Assembly: GCF_001425055.1 (NCBI RefSeq)
Contig: NZ_LMDK01000001.1
Span: 571,845 to 635,844, forward strand
Length of the DNA stretch: 64,000 nucleotides
Reading direction: 5' to 3'
Origin: Pelomonas sp. Root1237
Lineage (GTDB): Bacteria > Pseudomonadota > Gammaproteobacteria > Burkholderiales > Burkholderiaceae_C
Numbering within the stretch: position 1 is the stretch's first letter; each line of letters starts with the position of its first letter. The notes under the pieces are model-generated. The model was not told where the DNA came from. It was given only the letters and a program-made list of their open reading frames with translations, and did not search any database. This document shows, in pieces, positions 26,497 to 34,820 of the stretch. A program made the position numbers and the translations under genes.

Positions 26497-27879
26497 ATGC
26501 GCTTCAGCCTGCAGCGGCGGCTGTTCGGCTGGCTGATGCTGCCGCTGGTGCTGGCCTTGCCCGTGCTCGGCACGGCGCTGTACGAGCAGGTCAGGCACAG
26601 CGCGCAGAGCTGGCTCGACGAGGGCCTGGAGGACACCGCGCTGACGCTGGCGGGCCAGATCGACGTGCGCAGCGGCGAGCCCCGCATCGATGTCAGCGCC
26701 ACCATGGACCGCGCCCTGCGCTTCGACCGCCAGGACGATGTCTTCTACCTGGTGTTGGCGCCGCGCGGCGAGGTGCTGCAGGGCGACGCCGGCCTGGCCG
26801 AGTTGCAGCCCCGCCCGGCCCCGCAGGCGGCGGGCCACTCCTCCTACGGCGACGTCAAGCTGCGCGGCCGAGAGCTGCGCCTGGTGCAACTCGGCCATGA
26901 CTGCGGCACCGGTGTCTGCCAGATCCTCGTTGCCGAGACCCTGCACAAGCGCGACGCGCTGCAGAGCGAGATCGGCAGCTCGGTCGCGTTGAACGGCGTG
27001 GCGCTGGCTTTGCTGCTGGCCCTGGCCGGCTGGTGGGCCATCCGCCAGGGCCTGGCGCCGCTGACGGGCCTGAGCGCCGAGCTGGAGCATCGCGACCTGC
27101 ACCGGCTGACACCGCTGGCGGCCAGCCTGCCGCGCGAGCTGGTGCCACTGCAGGCCGCCTTCAACCGCCTGTTCGAGCGCCTGGCCCGCGCGGCCGGCGC
27201 CCAGCGCGAGTTCCTGGCCGACGCGGCCCACCAGTTGCGCACGCCGCTGACCTCCCTGCAGACCGAGATCGAGCTGGCCATGCTGGAGCCGCACGACCAG
27301 CGCGTGGACCCGCTGCTGGAGCGGCTGCGCCAGCGTGTCGTGCGCAGCGCCCGCCTGGCCCAGCAGCTGCTGTCGCTGGCCCGCGCGGAGGACCGCAGCG
27401 TCGACGTGGGGCAGCGCATCGACCTGCGCGACATCGCCACCGAAAGCGGCCAGGACTGGGCCCATCGCGCGCTGCCTGCGGGTGTCGACCTCGGCTTCGA
27501 ACTGGCCGAGGCGCCGGCGCTGGGCCATGCCTTCCTGCTGCGCGAGCTGCTCGAGAACCTCATCCACAACGCCGTCAGCTACGCCGGCGCAAGCGCCCGC
27601 ATCACGGTGCGTTGCGGCAGCGATGCGGCCGGACCGTGGCTGGAGGTCGAGGACAACGGGCCCGGCATTGCGCCAGCCGACCGCCCGGCCGCCATGCTGC
27701 GTTTCCGCCGCGGTGATGCCGCCACGGGCACCGGCAGCGGCCTGGGCCTGGCCATCGCGGCCGACATCGCGGCCCGGCACGGCGGCCGGCTGGAGCTGCT
27801 GGATGCCCACGCCGGCCCGGGGCTGCGGGCGCGGCTCAGCCTGCCGCCGGTGCCTGCGGACCCAGCCCCAGCTGCTTGA
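26497..27879 (+). CDS. TctE-like sensor histidine kinase
   Basis: 460 residues from the ATG at 26497. An N-terminal helix (about 8-30), a 2CSK_N-type periplasmic sensor region (about 31-160) and a second helix (about 167-187) precede HisKA with phospho-acceptor H245 in DAAHQLRTPL. The HATPase domain has ENLIHNAV, DNGPGI and GSGLGLAIA. The only visible partner is the OmpR-family regulator upstream. The stop overlaps the convergent oxygenase gene by 44 bases. Confidence 0.92.
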   Translation: MRFSLQRRLFGWLMLPLVLALPVLGTALYEQVRHSAQSWLDEGLEDTALTLAGQIDVRSGEPRIDVSATMDRALRFDRQDDVFYLVLAPRGEVLQGDAGLAELQPRPAPQAAGHSSYGDVKLRGRELRLVQLGHDCGTGVCQILVAETLHKRDALQSEIGSSVALNGVALALLLALAGWWAIRQGLAPLTGLSAELEHRDLHRLTPLAASLPRELVPLQAAFNRLFERLARAAGAQREFLADAAHQLRTPLTSLQTEIELAMLEPHDQRVDPLLERLRQRVVRSARLAQQLLSLARAEDRSVDVGQRIDLRDIATESGQDWAHRALPAGVDLGFELAEAPALGHAFLLRELLENLIHNAVSYAGASARITVRCGSDAAGPWLEVEDNGPGIAPADRPAAMLRFRRGDAATGTGSGLGLAIAADIAARHGGRLELLDAHAGPGLRARLSLPPVPADPAPAA

Positions 27880-28426
27880 AGAGGTTCATCGCGACGACGA
27901 CGCGCCGCCCCGGCGTGGCCGGCACCTCGTGCATGGTGATGCCCGGGAACATGATCAACGTGCCGGGCCGCGGCTGGTAGGCGCTGGTCTTGGAGAACAC
28001 CAGCGGCGCGCAACCGGCTTCAGCTTCCAGGTAGACAACGCAGCTCAGGTCGGCCGGCCAGTGGTTGTGCGGGGCCGTGTAGTCGGCCTGTTCGTAGATG
28101 GCGCCCCAGCAGTGGGTGACGAGCAGGTCCAGCCCGAGCGAGTCGAGCTCGCCCGACCAGGCTTTGGGCGCGGCCGCCTTGGCGATCTCGACGACGCTGG
28201 CGCACAGCGGCAGCAGCTTGGCATTGAGCATGTGGCTTTTCCACGGGCTCATGTACACCGACTTCACGTTGGACTCGGGCGACTGCGGGTGGCTGATGCG
28301 CAGCTCGTCGATGGCCTCGCGCGCCAGCTGCAGCCGGTCCGCGATCGGGCCCAGCTCGGCAATGATGACGGGCAGTTCGGTCTGGACGCTGGCGCCGACG
28401 ATGCGTACGGATTCGGGAGTGCTCAT
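27836..28426 (-). CDS. Putative 2-oxoglutarate/Fe(II) oxygenase
   Basis: 196 residues. A double-stranded beta-helix core is suggested by APHNHWPADLSCVVYLE, with the first His metal ligand, and by LIMFPGITMHEVP, with the distal His and an arginine for 2-oxoglutarate in GRRVVV. This is like uncharacterised TIGR02466-type 2OG-Fe(II) oxygenases. The substrate is unknown. It overlaps the kinase 3' end by 44 bases in antisense. Confidence 0.75.
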   Translation of the reverse strand: MSTPESVRIVGASVQTELPVIIAELGPIADRLQLAREAIDELRISHPQSPESNVKSVYMSPWKSHMLNAKLLPLCASVVEIAKAAAPKAWSGELDSLGLDLLVTHCWGAIYEQADYTAPHNHWPADLSCVVYLEAEAGCAPLVFSKTSAYQPRPGTLIMFPGITMHEVPATPGRRVVVAMNLFKQLGLGPQAPAAG

Positions 28427-28479
28427 GCCGACATTCTGGCCATCGGCGCTGGCGGGCCAAGGCCGGAAAAACGCCCGGT

Positions 28480-29244
28480 TCAGCCCAGCGCTTCGTACAG
28501 CGCCTGCATCTCCTGCGTCAGCTTGTGGCGCGCATCGAGATGGATCATGGGCCGGCTCAGCTCGTGCGACTCCTTGACCTTCACACTGCTCGACAGATAA
28601 GGCTGCAGCACCGGCAGGCCCTCGTCCAGCAGCTCCTGCACGACGCGCTGCGGCAGCGAGGCGCGGGCCTGGAACTGGTTGACGACGATGCCCTCCACCG
28701 ACAGCTCGGGCGCGTGGTCGGCGCGGATCTCTTCCACGGCTTCCAGCAGGCCGTAGAGCGCCCGGCGCGAGAAGTCGTCGCAGTCGAAGGGGATGAGGCA
28801 GCCCTGGGACGCGATCAGCGCCGAGCGTGTGTAGAAGTTCAGCGCCGGCGGCGTGTCGATCCAGATCTCGTCGTAGTCGTCGGCCAGCGGCAGCAGCGCG
28901 TCGCGCAGCTTGTAGATCTTGTAGCGGCTCTCCAGCTTGCCGTGCAGCTCGTCGAGCTCGGCGCTGGCCGGCATCAGGTGGAGGTTCTCCCAGGGCGTCT
29001 CGACGACGAACTCGGTCGCGCCAGGTGCGCGCACGCTGAATTTCAGCGTCGATTCGAAGAATTCAGCCGAGCCCGCGGCGCCTTCATCCAGCGCATCGCC
29101 CATCAGGTAGCGGCTGGTGTTGCCCTGACGGTCCAGGTCGATGACCAGCACCCGCTTGCCCGCTGCCGCGGCAATCGCCGCCAGGTTGCTGGTGATCGTG
29201 GACTTGCCCACGCCACCCTTCTGGTTGAACACGACTCGCCGCAT
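28480..29244 (-). CDS. ParA-family ATPase, no ParB nearby
   Basis: 254 residues from the ATG at 29244. The deviant Walker A KGGVGKST is at about 8-15, with IDLDRQGN and IDTPPALNF further on. ParA ATPases position DNA or protein cargo. No parB or parS-like site is seen, so this may be an orphan acting on another cargo. The frame upstream of 29244 carries no ParA homology. Confidence 0.9.
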   Translation of the reverse strand: MRRVVFNQKGGVGKSTITSNLAAIAAAAGKRVLVIDLDRQGNTSRYLMGDALDEGAAGSAEFFESTLKFSVRAPGATEFVVETPWENLHLMPASAELDELHGKLESRYKIYKLRDALLPLADDYDEIWIDTPPALNFYTRSALIASQGCLIPFDCDDFSRRALYGLLEAVEEIRADHAPELSVEGIVVNQFQARASLPQRVVQELLDEGLPVLQPYLSSSVKVKESHELSRPMIHLDARHKLTQEMQALYEALG

Positions 29245-29289
29245 CGCCGCCTCCGTTGCTGGATGCGGCGATTGTGCACTGCACAAAAG

Positions 29290-29622
29290 TCAGTGGGCCG
29301 GCGTGGTTTCGGCGAGCGGATGGGCGATGCCGCCATCGCCATAGGTGCGCACCACCTCGGCGATGACCACCTGGTAGCCCCTCAGCCATTTGGCTTGGGC
29401 CTGCTTGGCCTCGCGGTGCGCGGGGTGGCTCATCAGCTGCTGCAGGGCCTCCATCGAGTCCCAGTAGTAGACGTTGGAGATCAGCCCGTTCGCTGCGTTC
29501 TCCCAGGCTTCCTCGCCGAGGTAGCCGGGAATGGCGCGGGCGATGGCGGCGATGCGGTCGTCCAGCGCGAAGAAATCGGCGTCGTAGTCGCCCTTGGCGA
29601 AGGTGAAGGTGGAGGTGTACAT
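29290..29622 (-). CDS. ABM-fold (antibiotic biosynthesis monooxygenase-like) protein
   Basis: 110 residues from the ATG at 29622. The sequence has the short alpha/beta ABM pattern, with GYLGEEAWENAANGLISNVYYWDS and an HREAKQ segment, typical of small monooxygenase-like or haem-degrading folds. The start overlaps the stop of the radical SAM gene (TGATG), so it is translationally coupled to it. The function is unknown. Confidence 0.7.
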   Translation of the reverse strand: MYTSTFTFAKGDYDADFFALDDRIAAIARAIPGYLGEEAWENAANGLISNVYYWDSMEALQQLMSHPAHREAKQAQAKWLRGYQVVIAEVVRTYGDGGIAHPLAETTPAH

Positions 29623-31532
29623 CAGGTGATTGTCGCGAGGGCGCGCTCGACGAAGCGGCGCGGCACTGTCGTCTTGGGTACGCGCACCGGGAACCAACTG
29701 CGGATATCGCTGTCCACGCCGATGCCGTGCATGAAGTTGTACAGGCCCTTCTTCAGCCCCTGGCCCAGGCCGTCGTGGTCGGTGGGCGTGGGGTCGATGA
29801 AGGCGACGTCGTTCTTCGCAAAGCGGCCATCGGCGGGCAGGGGCTGTAGCGTGACGCCGTATTCCGCCGGGTTCAGTCCGACGGGCGAATGCACCGTGCA
29901 GGCGAAGCGGTGGAAGAAGCCGCTGTGGATGCAGCCGTTCTCGAACAGCTGGCGCACGTATTCCAGCGCGTCCACGGTGTCCTGCGTTGTCTGCGTGGGG
30001 AAGCCGTACATCAGGTAGGCATGCACCAGCACGCCGGCGTCGGCAAAGGCCTTGGTCACGCGCGCCACCTGCTCGATGCTGACGCCCTTTTTCATCAGCT
30101 TCAGCAGCCGGTCCGATGCCACCTCCAGCCCGCCCGAGATGGCGATGCAGCCGCTATCGGCCAGCAGCTGGCAGAGCTCGGGTGTGAAGGTTTTCTCGAA
30201 GCGGATATTGCCCCACCAGCTGATGGCCACGCCGCGGCGGATCAGCTCCTCGGCCAGAGCCTTGAGCGCCTTCGGGGGCGCGGCTTCGTCGACAAAGTGG
30301 AAGCCCGTCTGGCCCGTCTCCTTGACGATGGCCTCGATGCGGTCCACCAGCACTGAAGCCGACGCGGCCTCGTAGCGCGAGATGTAGTCCAGGCTGACGT
30401 CGCAGAAGCTGCATTTCTTCCAGTAGCAGCCATGAGCCACGGTCAGCTTGTTCCAGCGGCCGTCGCTCCAGAGCCGGTTCATCGGGTTGAGCATGTCCAG
30501 CAGCGACAGATAGCGGTCCAGCGGCAGGCCGTCCCAGGTCGGTGTGCCGACGTCATCGAAGGGAATGTCGGGCTCGACGAAGTTGGTGTACCTGACCTCC
30601 GTGCCGTCGCGCCAGAAGGTACGCACCAGGCGCGTCTTGGAGCGCTTGCCGGCGACGTGCTCCAGCAGCGCCAGCAGTGGCCGCTCGCCGGCGTCCAGCG
30701 TCACATAGTCGACAAAGTCGAAGACGCGCGGCTCGGCCAGTTCGCGCAGCTCGGTGTTCACATAGCCGCCGCCCAGCACGCAGACGACCTCTGGCCGTGC
30801 GGCCTTGATCGTCTGGGCGATGCGCAGGGCGGCGTAGACCGAGCCGGGGAAGGGCACGGACAGCAGCACGACCTCGGGTTGGTGCTGTTCCAGCGCGGCC
30901 AGCGTCAACGTGTGCAGCGTGCGGTCGACGAGATTGGGCGGAGCGGCCAGGGCGGTGGCCAGCGGGTCGAAATGCGCTTGGGCCGCGGCCAGGGATTCGG
31001 CATAGCGGACGAACTCGAAGCGTTCATCCACGGCGTCGCGCAGCACGTCGGCGAGGTCGTTCAGGAAGAGGGTTGCGAGGTGGCGCGCGCGGTCCTGCAA
31101 GCCGAGGGCGCCAAACGCCCAGGCGAGCGGGTCGCCGCCGTCCTCGTCGACATAGGCGTCCAGCGACGCGAAGCGTGCGCCTTCGGGCAGGAAGGCGCGG
31201 GTATTGATGCGATGCGCCAGCGTCGGGTCGCGGCCCTGCAAGAAGCCGAGGACGCGCGGCGTGGCGGCAGCTATTGCCGGGAACTCGGCGGCAAACCAGG
31301 CCGTCTGCGGCGTGCGCTCGCCTTCGGGCAGGGCCAGCACGGCTTCATGCAGCTGGGCCAGGCCGGTGGGTGTGAACAGCTCCAGCACCAGGGCCAGCGC
31401 CAGGTCCACCTGCTGCGCATCGATGCCGCGTGAGCGCAGGAAGCCCGTCAGGTAGGCGGTGGACGGGTAGGGCGTGTTCAGCTGCGTCATCGGCGGGATG
31501 ACGGAGAGGACGCGGGAACGATCAGACGGCAT
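29622..31532 (-). CDS. B12-binding radical SAM protein
   Basis: 636 residues from the ATG at 31532. The N-terminal half carries a B12-binding-like Rossmann region (about 220-290, VLLSVPFPGSVYAALRIA and CVLGGGYVNTELRE). The radical SAM core has CYWKKCSFCD, the CX4CX2C variant seen in this B12-dependent group, and later SGGLEVASDRLL and YLMYGFPTQT. The substrate is unknown. The ABM-fold protein coupled downstream may act on the same compound. Confidence 0.88.
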   Translation of the reverse strand: MPSDRSRVLSVIPPMTQLNTPYPSTAYLTGFLRSRGIDAQQVDLALALVLELFTPTGLAQLHEAVLALPEGERTPQTAWFAAEFPAIAAATPRVLGFLQGRDPTLAHRINTRAFLPEGARFASLDAYVDEDGGDPLAWAFGALGLQDRARHLATLFLNDLADVLRDAVDERFEFVRYAESLAAAQAHFDPLATALAAPPNLVDRTLHTLTLAALEQHQPEVVLLSVPFPGSVYAALRIAQTIKAARPEVVCVLGGGYVNTELRELAEPRVFDFVDYVTLDAGERPLLALLEHVAGKRSKTRLVRTFWRDGTEVRYTNFVEPDIPFDDVGTPTWDGLPLDRYLSLLDMLNPMNRLWSDGRWNKLTVAHGCYWKKCSFCDVSLDYISRYEAASASVLVDRIEAIVKETGQTGFHFVDEAAPPKALKALAEELIRRGVAISWWGNIRFEKTFTPELCQLLADSGCIAISGGLEVASDRLLKLMKKGVSIEQVARVTKAFADAGVLVHAYLMYGFPTQTTQDTVDALEYVRQLFENGCIHSGFFHRFACTVHSPVGLNPAEYGVTLQPLPADGRFAKNDVAFIDPTPTDHDGLGQGLKKGLYNFMHGIGVDSDIRSWFPVRVPKTTVPRRFVERALATIT

Positions 31533-31709
31533 GCCGTGATTGTCGCGGCCGTCGGCCTCACGGAGATTGCATGCCGGCCGCACCTAGCCGGCCGTGTCTG
31601 CAGCGTGATGCTTTGCTTGGCCTTTTGCTAACTGACGGGAAATAGACACATCGTTTCGTGCCCTATTGCACGGATAGACTGATTAGCAAATATCAGCCGA
31701 AGAGTGCGA

Positions 31710-34136
31710 ATGAAAACACTGAACAGGAAATTGCCGAGCTGGTGGGGTGCGCTGGTTGCAGCGGCGCTGCTGAGCGCATGTGGCGGCGGTGGTGGGAGCG
31801 GCGGCGAGCCTCCCACACCGCCGACCCCTTTGCCAGATACCCTCAGCGTCACGGCACCGGCGACGGCCGAGTCGACCAGTGAGCTCCAGTTTGGCAGCAG
31901 CGCGCCCTCGACGCCGGGCCTCAGCTTTGGTTGGGATTTCGGTGACGGCAAGACCAGCACCGAGACCAGTCCGAAGCATCAGTACGCCAAGGGTGGCGAT
32001 TACGACGTCAAGCTCACAGTGAGCAACGCTGCAGGCGCCTCAAAGACGGAGGTCGTCCGCGTCAGCATCACCAACCTGAACAACGTCAGGGGCCTGCAAT
32101 GCTCCAAGACAGGCGATGGCGGCTGGTGCTGGCAGCAGCCGTTACCGCATGGCAATGTGCACACCGACAGCTTCTTTGCATCCAAGACCTCGCTGTTCGT
32201 GACGGGAGAGCATGGCGAGCTGTCCCGGAGCACGGATGGCGGCGTCACCTGGTCGACTGAGGCCAGCGGTTCCACGAAAGCGCTGAGGGCCGTCAGTTTC
32301 GCTTCGGCGAAGCACGGCTGGGTCATGGGTGACGAGCCCACGTTGCTCCGCACGACCGATGGTGGGGAGACATGGAGCCGCACGGCCCCCGTGCCCCTTG
32401 CGCTGCGAGCCGGCTTTGGCAGTCGGCTGGTGGCGGTCGACGATCAGATCGCTATCGTCGGCACCACGGGCCTGCACACGACCGATGGGGGCGCAACCTG
32501 GGCGCGGCACGATTTTTTTCTCAGCGACATTTCATCGCGCGGGACGTTCTGGGGTTTCTCCGGTGCCGAGTTGAGACGCTCCACGGACTTCGGACGGACC
32601 AGCACGGTCGTGCTCGACCTGTTGGCTCATGGCAATGGCGGTAGCGCGTTCTTCAACCTGGTCGACGACCAGACCGTGGCTGCCGGATGGGTGTTGTCGA
32701 CGTTCGACCCGGCCACGGTGAGCTGGGTAACAACCTATACGCTCCTCCTGAGCTTTGACGGCGGTGACAGCTGGCGCCGCGTCGACCCGAGCACCCTTGA
32801 TGGCGCCGCGATGCCGGTGGGCAACAGGCTGAGCATCATCCGGGCGAGCGCAGCGGACCAGGTGCTGCTGGCCAGCCTCGACAATCGGACGCTGATCTCC
32901 AGCAACGACGGCGGAACGCACTGGAGCACCGTGCGGCTGCCTGCGCTGGGCGCCACCGGCGAGGGAGCCCTGGCCGTCGGCACGACGGTGCTGGTGCCGT
33001 CACAGGGCCCCTTTATCTGGCGGCCATCCGAATTGGGAGGCGAGTACGCAGAACGCGGTCTGGCCTGGAGCGGTGACGGAGGGCAAACATGGTCCTCCGC
33101 ATCGGTGGAGGGCCTCAGCAAACCCACCTATGCGGCCTTCAAGCGCCTTCGTCAGGTCGATGGCAACGTCTTCAGCATGCAGGACAGCACCGGGCGCGCC
33201 TTCCTGTCGACCGACGGAGGACGCAACTGGACGATCGCGGTCGATGCCGCTCCACTGCCCAACTACCTTCCCTCGTCGCCCTGGTTTGGCGGGTACTCCA
33301 TGAAACTCGCCTTCCTTGACGCCAAGCGCGGCCTTGGTCTGGATGCGACGGGCCAACTGCGCCAGACGAGCGATGGCGGGCGAACCTGGACGACCAAGCC
33401 GAGCACAGGCCTGCCCTCCACGGCCACCAACACGGCGCTGCGCTTCGTCGACGACAAGATCGGCTGGATGCTGCAGAGCGACGGCCGCCTGTACAAGACG
33501 TCGGATGGCGGCGCCACATGGCGTGATGGCCAGCTAGTTCATGGGGGCCTGGTGCGATTCGACTTCGTCGACGCCAACCGTGGCTGGGGCGAGCCGACCG
33601 ATCGGCGCGGGCTGGTGTTTACCCGCGATGGCGGCCAGACGTGGATGACCCTGTCACCGCCGCAGACGGTGAGCGTAGGTGGGCTGTTCTTCGGAGACGG
33701 GCGACAGATCGTCATCTATGGACGTGGCACGTTGCTGGCAAGTACGGTGGACGATGGCCAGACCTGGACGGTTCTCGCGCCCAACGTTGAATCGCCGTTC
33801 AACACGCGCAGCAAAGTCATCGCGAGCGATGCCAAGACCTGGTGGTCCGCGCAAACCTTCGGCTTGTACCGTTCGGACGACGCTGGCGCCACCTGGACCG
33901 AGGTGACGGGCGTCAGCGGGCAGTTCGCTGACATTGCGTTCGCCGATGCCAACAACGGATGGGCGGTGGGCCGTGGAGGCATGGTTGTTGCCACCACGGA
34001 TGGCGGCAAGACGTGGGTCAGACAGCCCACACAAGCAGACCGCGACCTGTGGCGCATCCAGACCGTGGACAGCAAGACGGCCTGGATCGAAGGTGAGGCG
34101 GGGACGGTGCTGGCTACCGGCAACGGGGGGCGTTAG
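31710..34136 (+). CDS. Ycf48/BNR-repeat lipoprotein with PKD-like domain
   Basis: 808 residues from the ATG at 31710. A lipobox LLSAC-GGGGG (about 20-30) marks an outer-membrane lipoprotein. A PKD-like domain (about 45-125, FGWDFGDGKTS) precedes about a dozen copies of the BNR/Ycf48 S/T-x-D-G-G-x-T-W motif that build a beta-propeller (for example at SRSTDGGVTWS, RTTDGGETWS, YRSDDAGATWT and ATTDGGKTWV). Ycf48 itself is a photosystem II assembly factor, but heterotrophs carry many unrelated members. The function here is unknown. The leader is more AT-rich than its surroundings. Confidence 0.82.
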   Translation: MKTLNRKLPSWWGALVAAALLSACGGGGGSGGEPPTPPTPLPDTLSVTAPATAESTSELQFGSSAPSTPGLSFGWDFGDGKTSTETSPKHQYAKGGDYDVKLTVSNAAGASKTEVVRVSITNLNNVRGLQCSKTGDGGWCWQQPLPHGNVHTDSFFASKTSLFVTGEHGELSRSTDGGVTWSTEASGSTKALRAVSFASAKHGWVMGDEPTLLRTTDGGETWSRTAPVPLALRAGFGSRLVAVDDQIAIVGTTGLHTTDGGATWARHDFFLSDISSRGTFWGFSGAELRRSTDFGRTSTVVLDLLAHGNGGSAFFNLVDDQTVAAGWVLSTFDPATVSWVTTYTLLLSFDGGDSWRRVDPSTLDGAAMPVGNRLSIIRASAADQVLLASLDNRTLISSNDGGTHWSTVRLPALGATGEGALAVGTTVLVPSQGPFIWRPSELGGEYAERGLAWSGDGGQTWSSASVEGLSKPTYAAFKRLRQVDGNVFSMQDSTGRAFLSTDGGRNWTIAVDAAPLPNYLPSSPWFGGYSMKLAFLDAKRGLGLDATGQLRQTSDGGRTWTTKPSTGLPSTATNTALRFVDDKIGWMLQSDGRLYKTSDGGATWRDGQLVHGGLVRFDFVDANRGWGEPTDRRGLVFTRDGGQTWMTLSPPQTVSVGGLFFGDGRQIVIYGRGTLLASTVDDGQTWTVLAPNVESPFNTRSKVIASDAKTWWSAQTFGLYRSDDAGATWTEVTGVSGQFADIAFADANNGWAVGRGGMVVATTDGGKTWVRQPTQADRDLWRIQTVDSKTAWIEGEAGTVLATGNGGR

Positions 34137-34186
34137 TGCGCCGGCCCCGGTGCGCTGTGGCGGAACGCGCCGACCAGGCGCGGCTC

Positions 34187-34450
34187 ACGCTACCAGCCAC
34201 CCCGCCAACTTCTCCGCAATCATCAATGTCGGCGAATTCGTGTTCCCGCTCTTGATCGTCGGCATCACGCTCGCATCCGCGATGCGCAGCCCGCGCACGC
34301 GCAGCCGTGAGTCGACCACCGCACCGGGGTCGTCCTTGCGGCCCATGCGGCAGGTGCCCACGGGCTAGATGGTTGTTGATATCGCGCGCCAGTTCCTCGT
34401 CGGTCTGGTACTACGGCCGCCGCCAGCGTCAGCTGCTGCAGCGCAAGACT
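34187..34450 (-). pseudogene. Decayed 3' fragment of GMC oxidoreductase gene
   Basis: The stretch aligns with 40076-40420, the 3' end of the intact GMC oxidoreductase on the same strand. The last 34 codons are nearly identical ([12 protein letters not shown] then [19 protein letters not shown]). Upstream the frame is broken by a 3-codon deletion, small indels that shift the frame before the HPVGTCRMG region and a nonsense TAG where the intact gene has CAG. Homology becomes unclear beyond about 34420. It is a partial direct duplicate that brackets the protease-kinase operon. Confidence 0.85.
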
Positions 34451-34625
34451 GAGGCCCGGGCACCCCAACATGGCTTGCGTCGATCGGCGCATGACTTCCT
34501 ATCTGGGCGGTGCTGCATTCATGACCGAACCGTCGATGTGTAACGGTCACCCGGCGCTGCCGGAAGCGCCACTTGTTCACAACGCGTCGCTGCGATTTCA
34601 AATACATTCTTTTTCACTGATGACA

Positions 34626-34708
34626 AAGGCACACCCGAGCGAAAGCCGGGGTCGCAAAGCTTCCGGTCTAAGGCCCGCCTGGCGGGTTACGACAGCGGGG
34701 TTGCCAAG
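34626..34708 (+). promoter_or_regulatory. GEMM-I (c-di-GMP-I type) riboswitch
   Basis: The order of conserved elements matches the GEMM-I aptamer: a P1 strand GGCA (34628-34631) pairing with TGCC (34701-34704), a stem capped by a GAAA tetraloop (GCGAAAGC, about 34639-34646), the GTCGCAAAGC block (34651-34660), CCGGTCTAA (about 34663-34671), a GC-rich P3 stem and GCGGGGTTGCC at the end. It lies 113 bases before the subtilase start. The following segment has a 6-bp stem, ACGCCC-gacc-GGGCGT (34770-34785), but no U-run, so control may be translational. Whether the ligand is c-di-GMP or cGAMP cannot be decided by eye. Confidence 0.88.
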
Positions 34709-34820
34709 GACAAGCCGCCGGCAGGTCGCCGTCGACATGGCAGCTCTTCCGTCGCCGGGATGCGGCGCGACGCCCGACCGGGCGTGTGCGTAGGAATCAG
34801 CGCAACAACGAAAGCTGTCC

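Noticed and set aside
26269-27810. A 513-codon minus-strand open frame over the TctE-like kinase.
   Set aside because: It is compositionally biased, has no domain, and opposes an intact kinase gene.
34451-34620. Possible transposase end between the GMC fragment and the riboswitch.
   Set aside because: A short reading resembled an IS-type segment, but no motif, length or inverted end supports it; I see nothing firm in this stretch.
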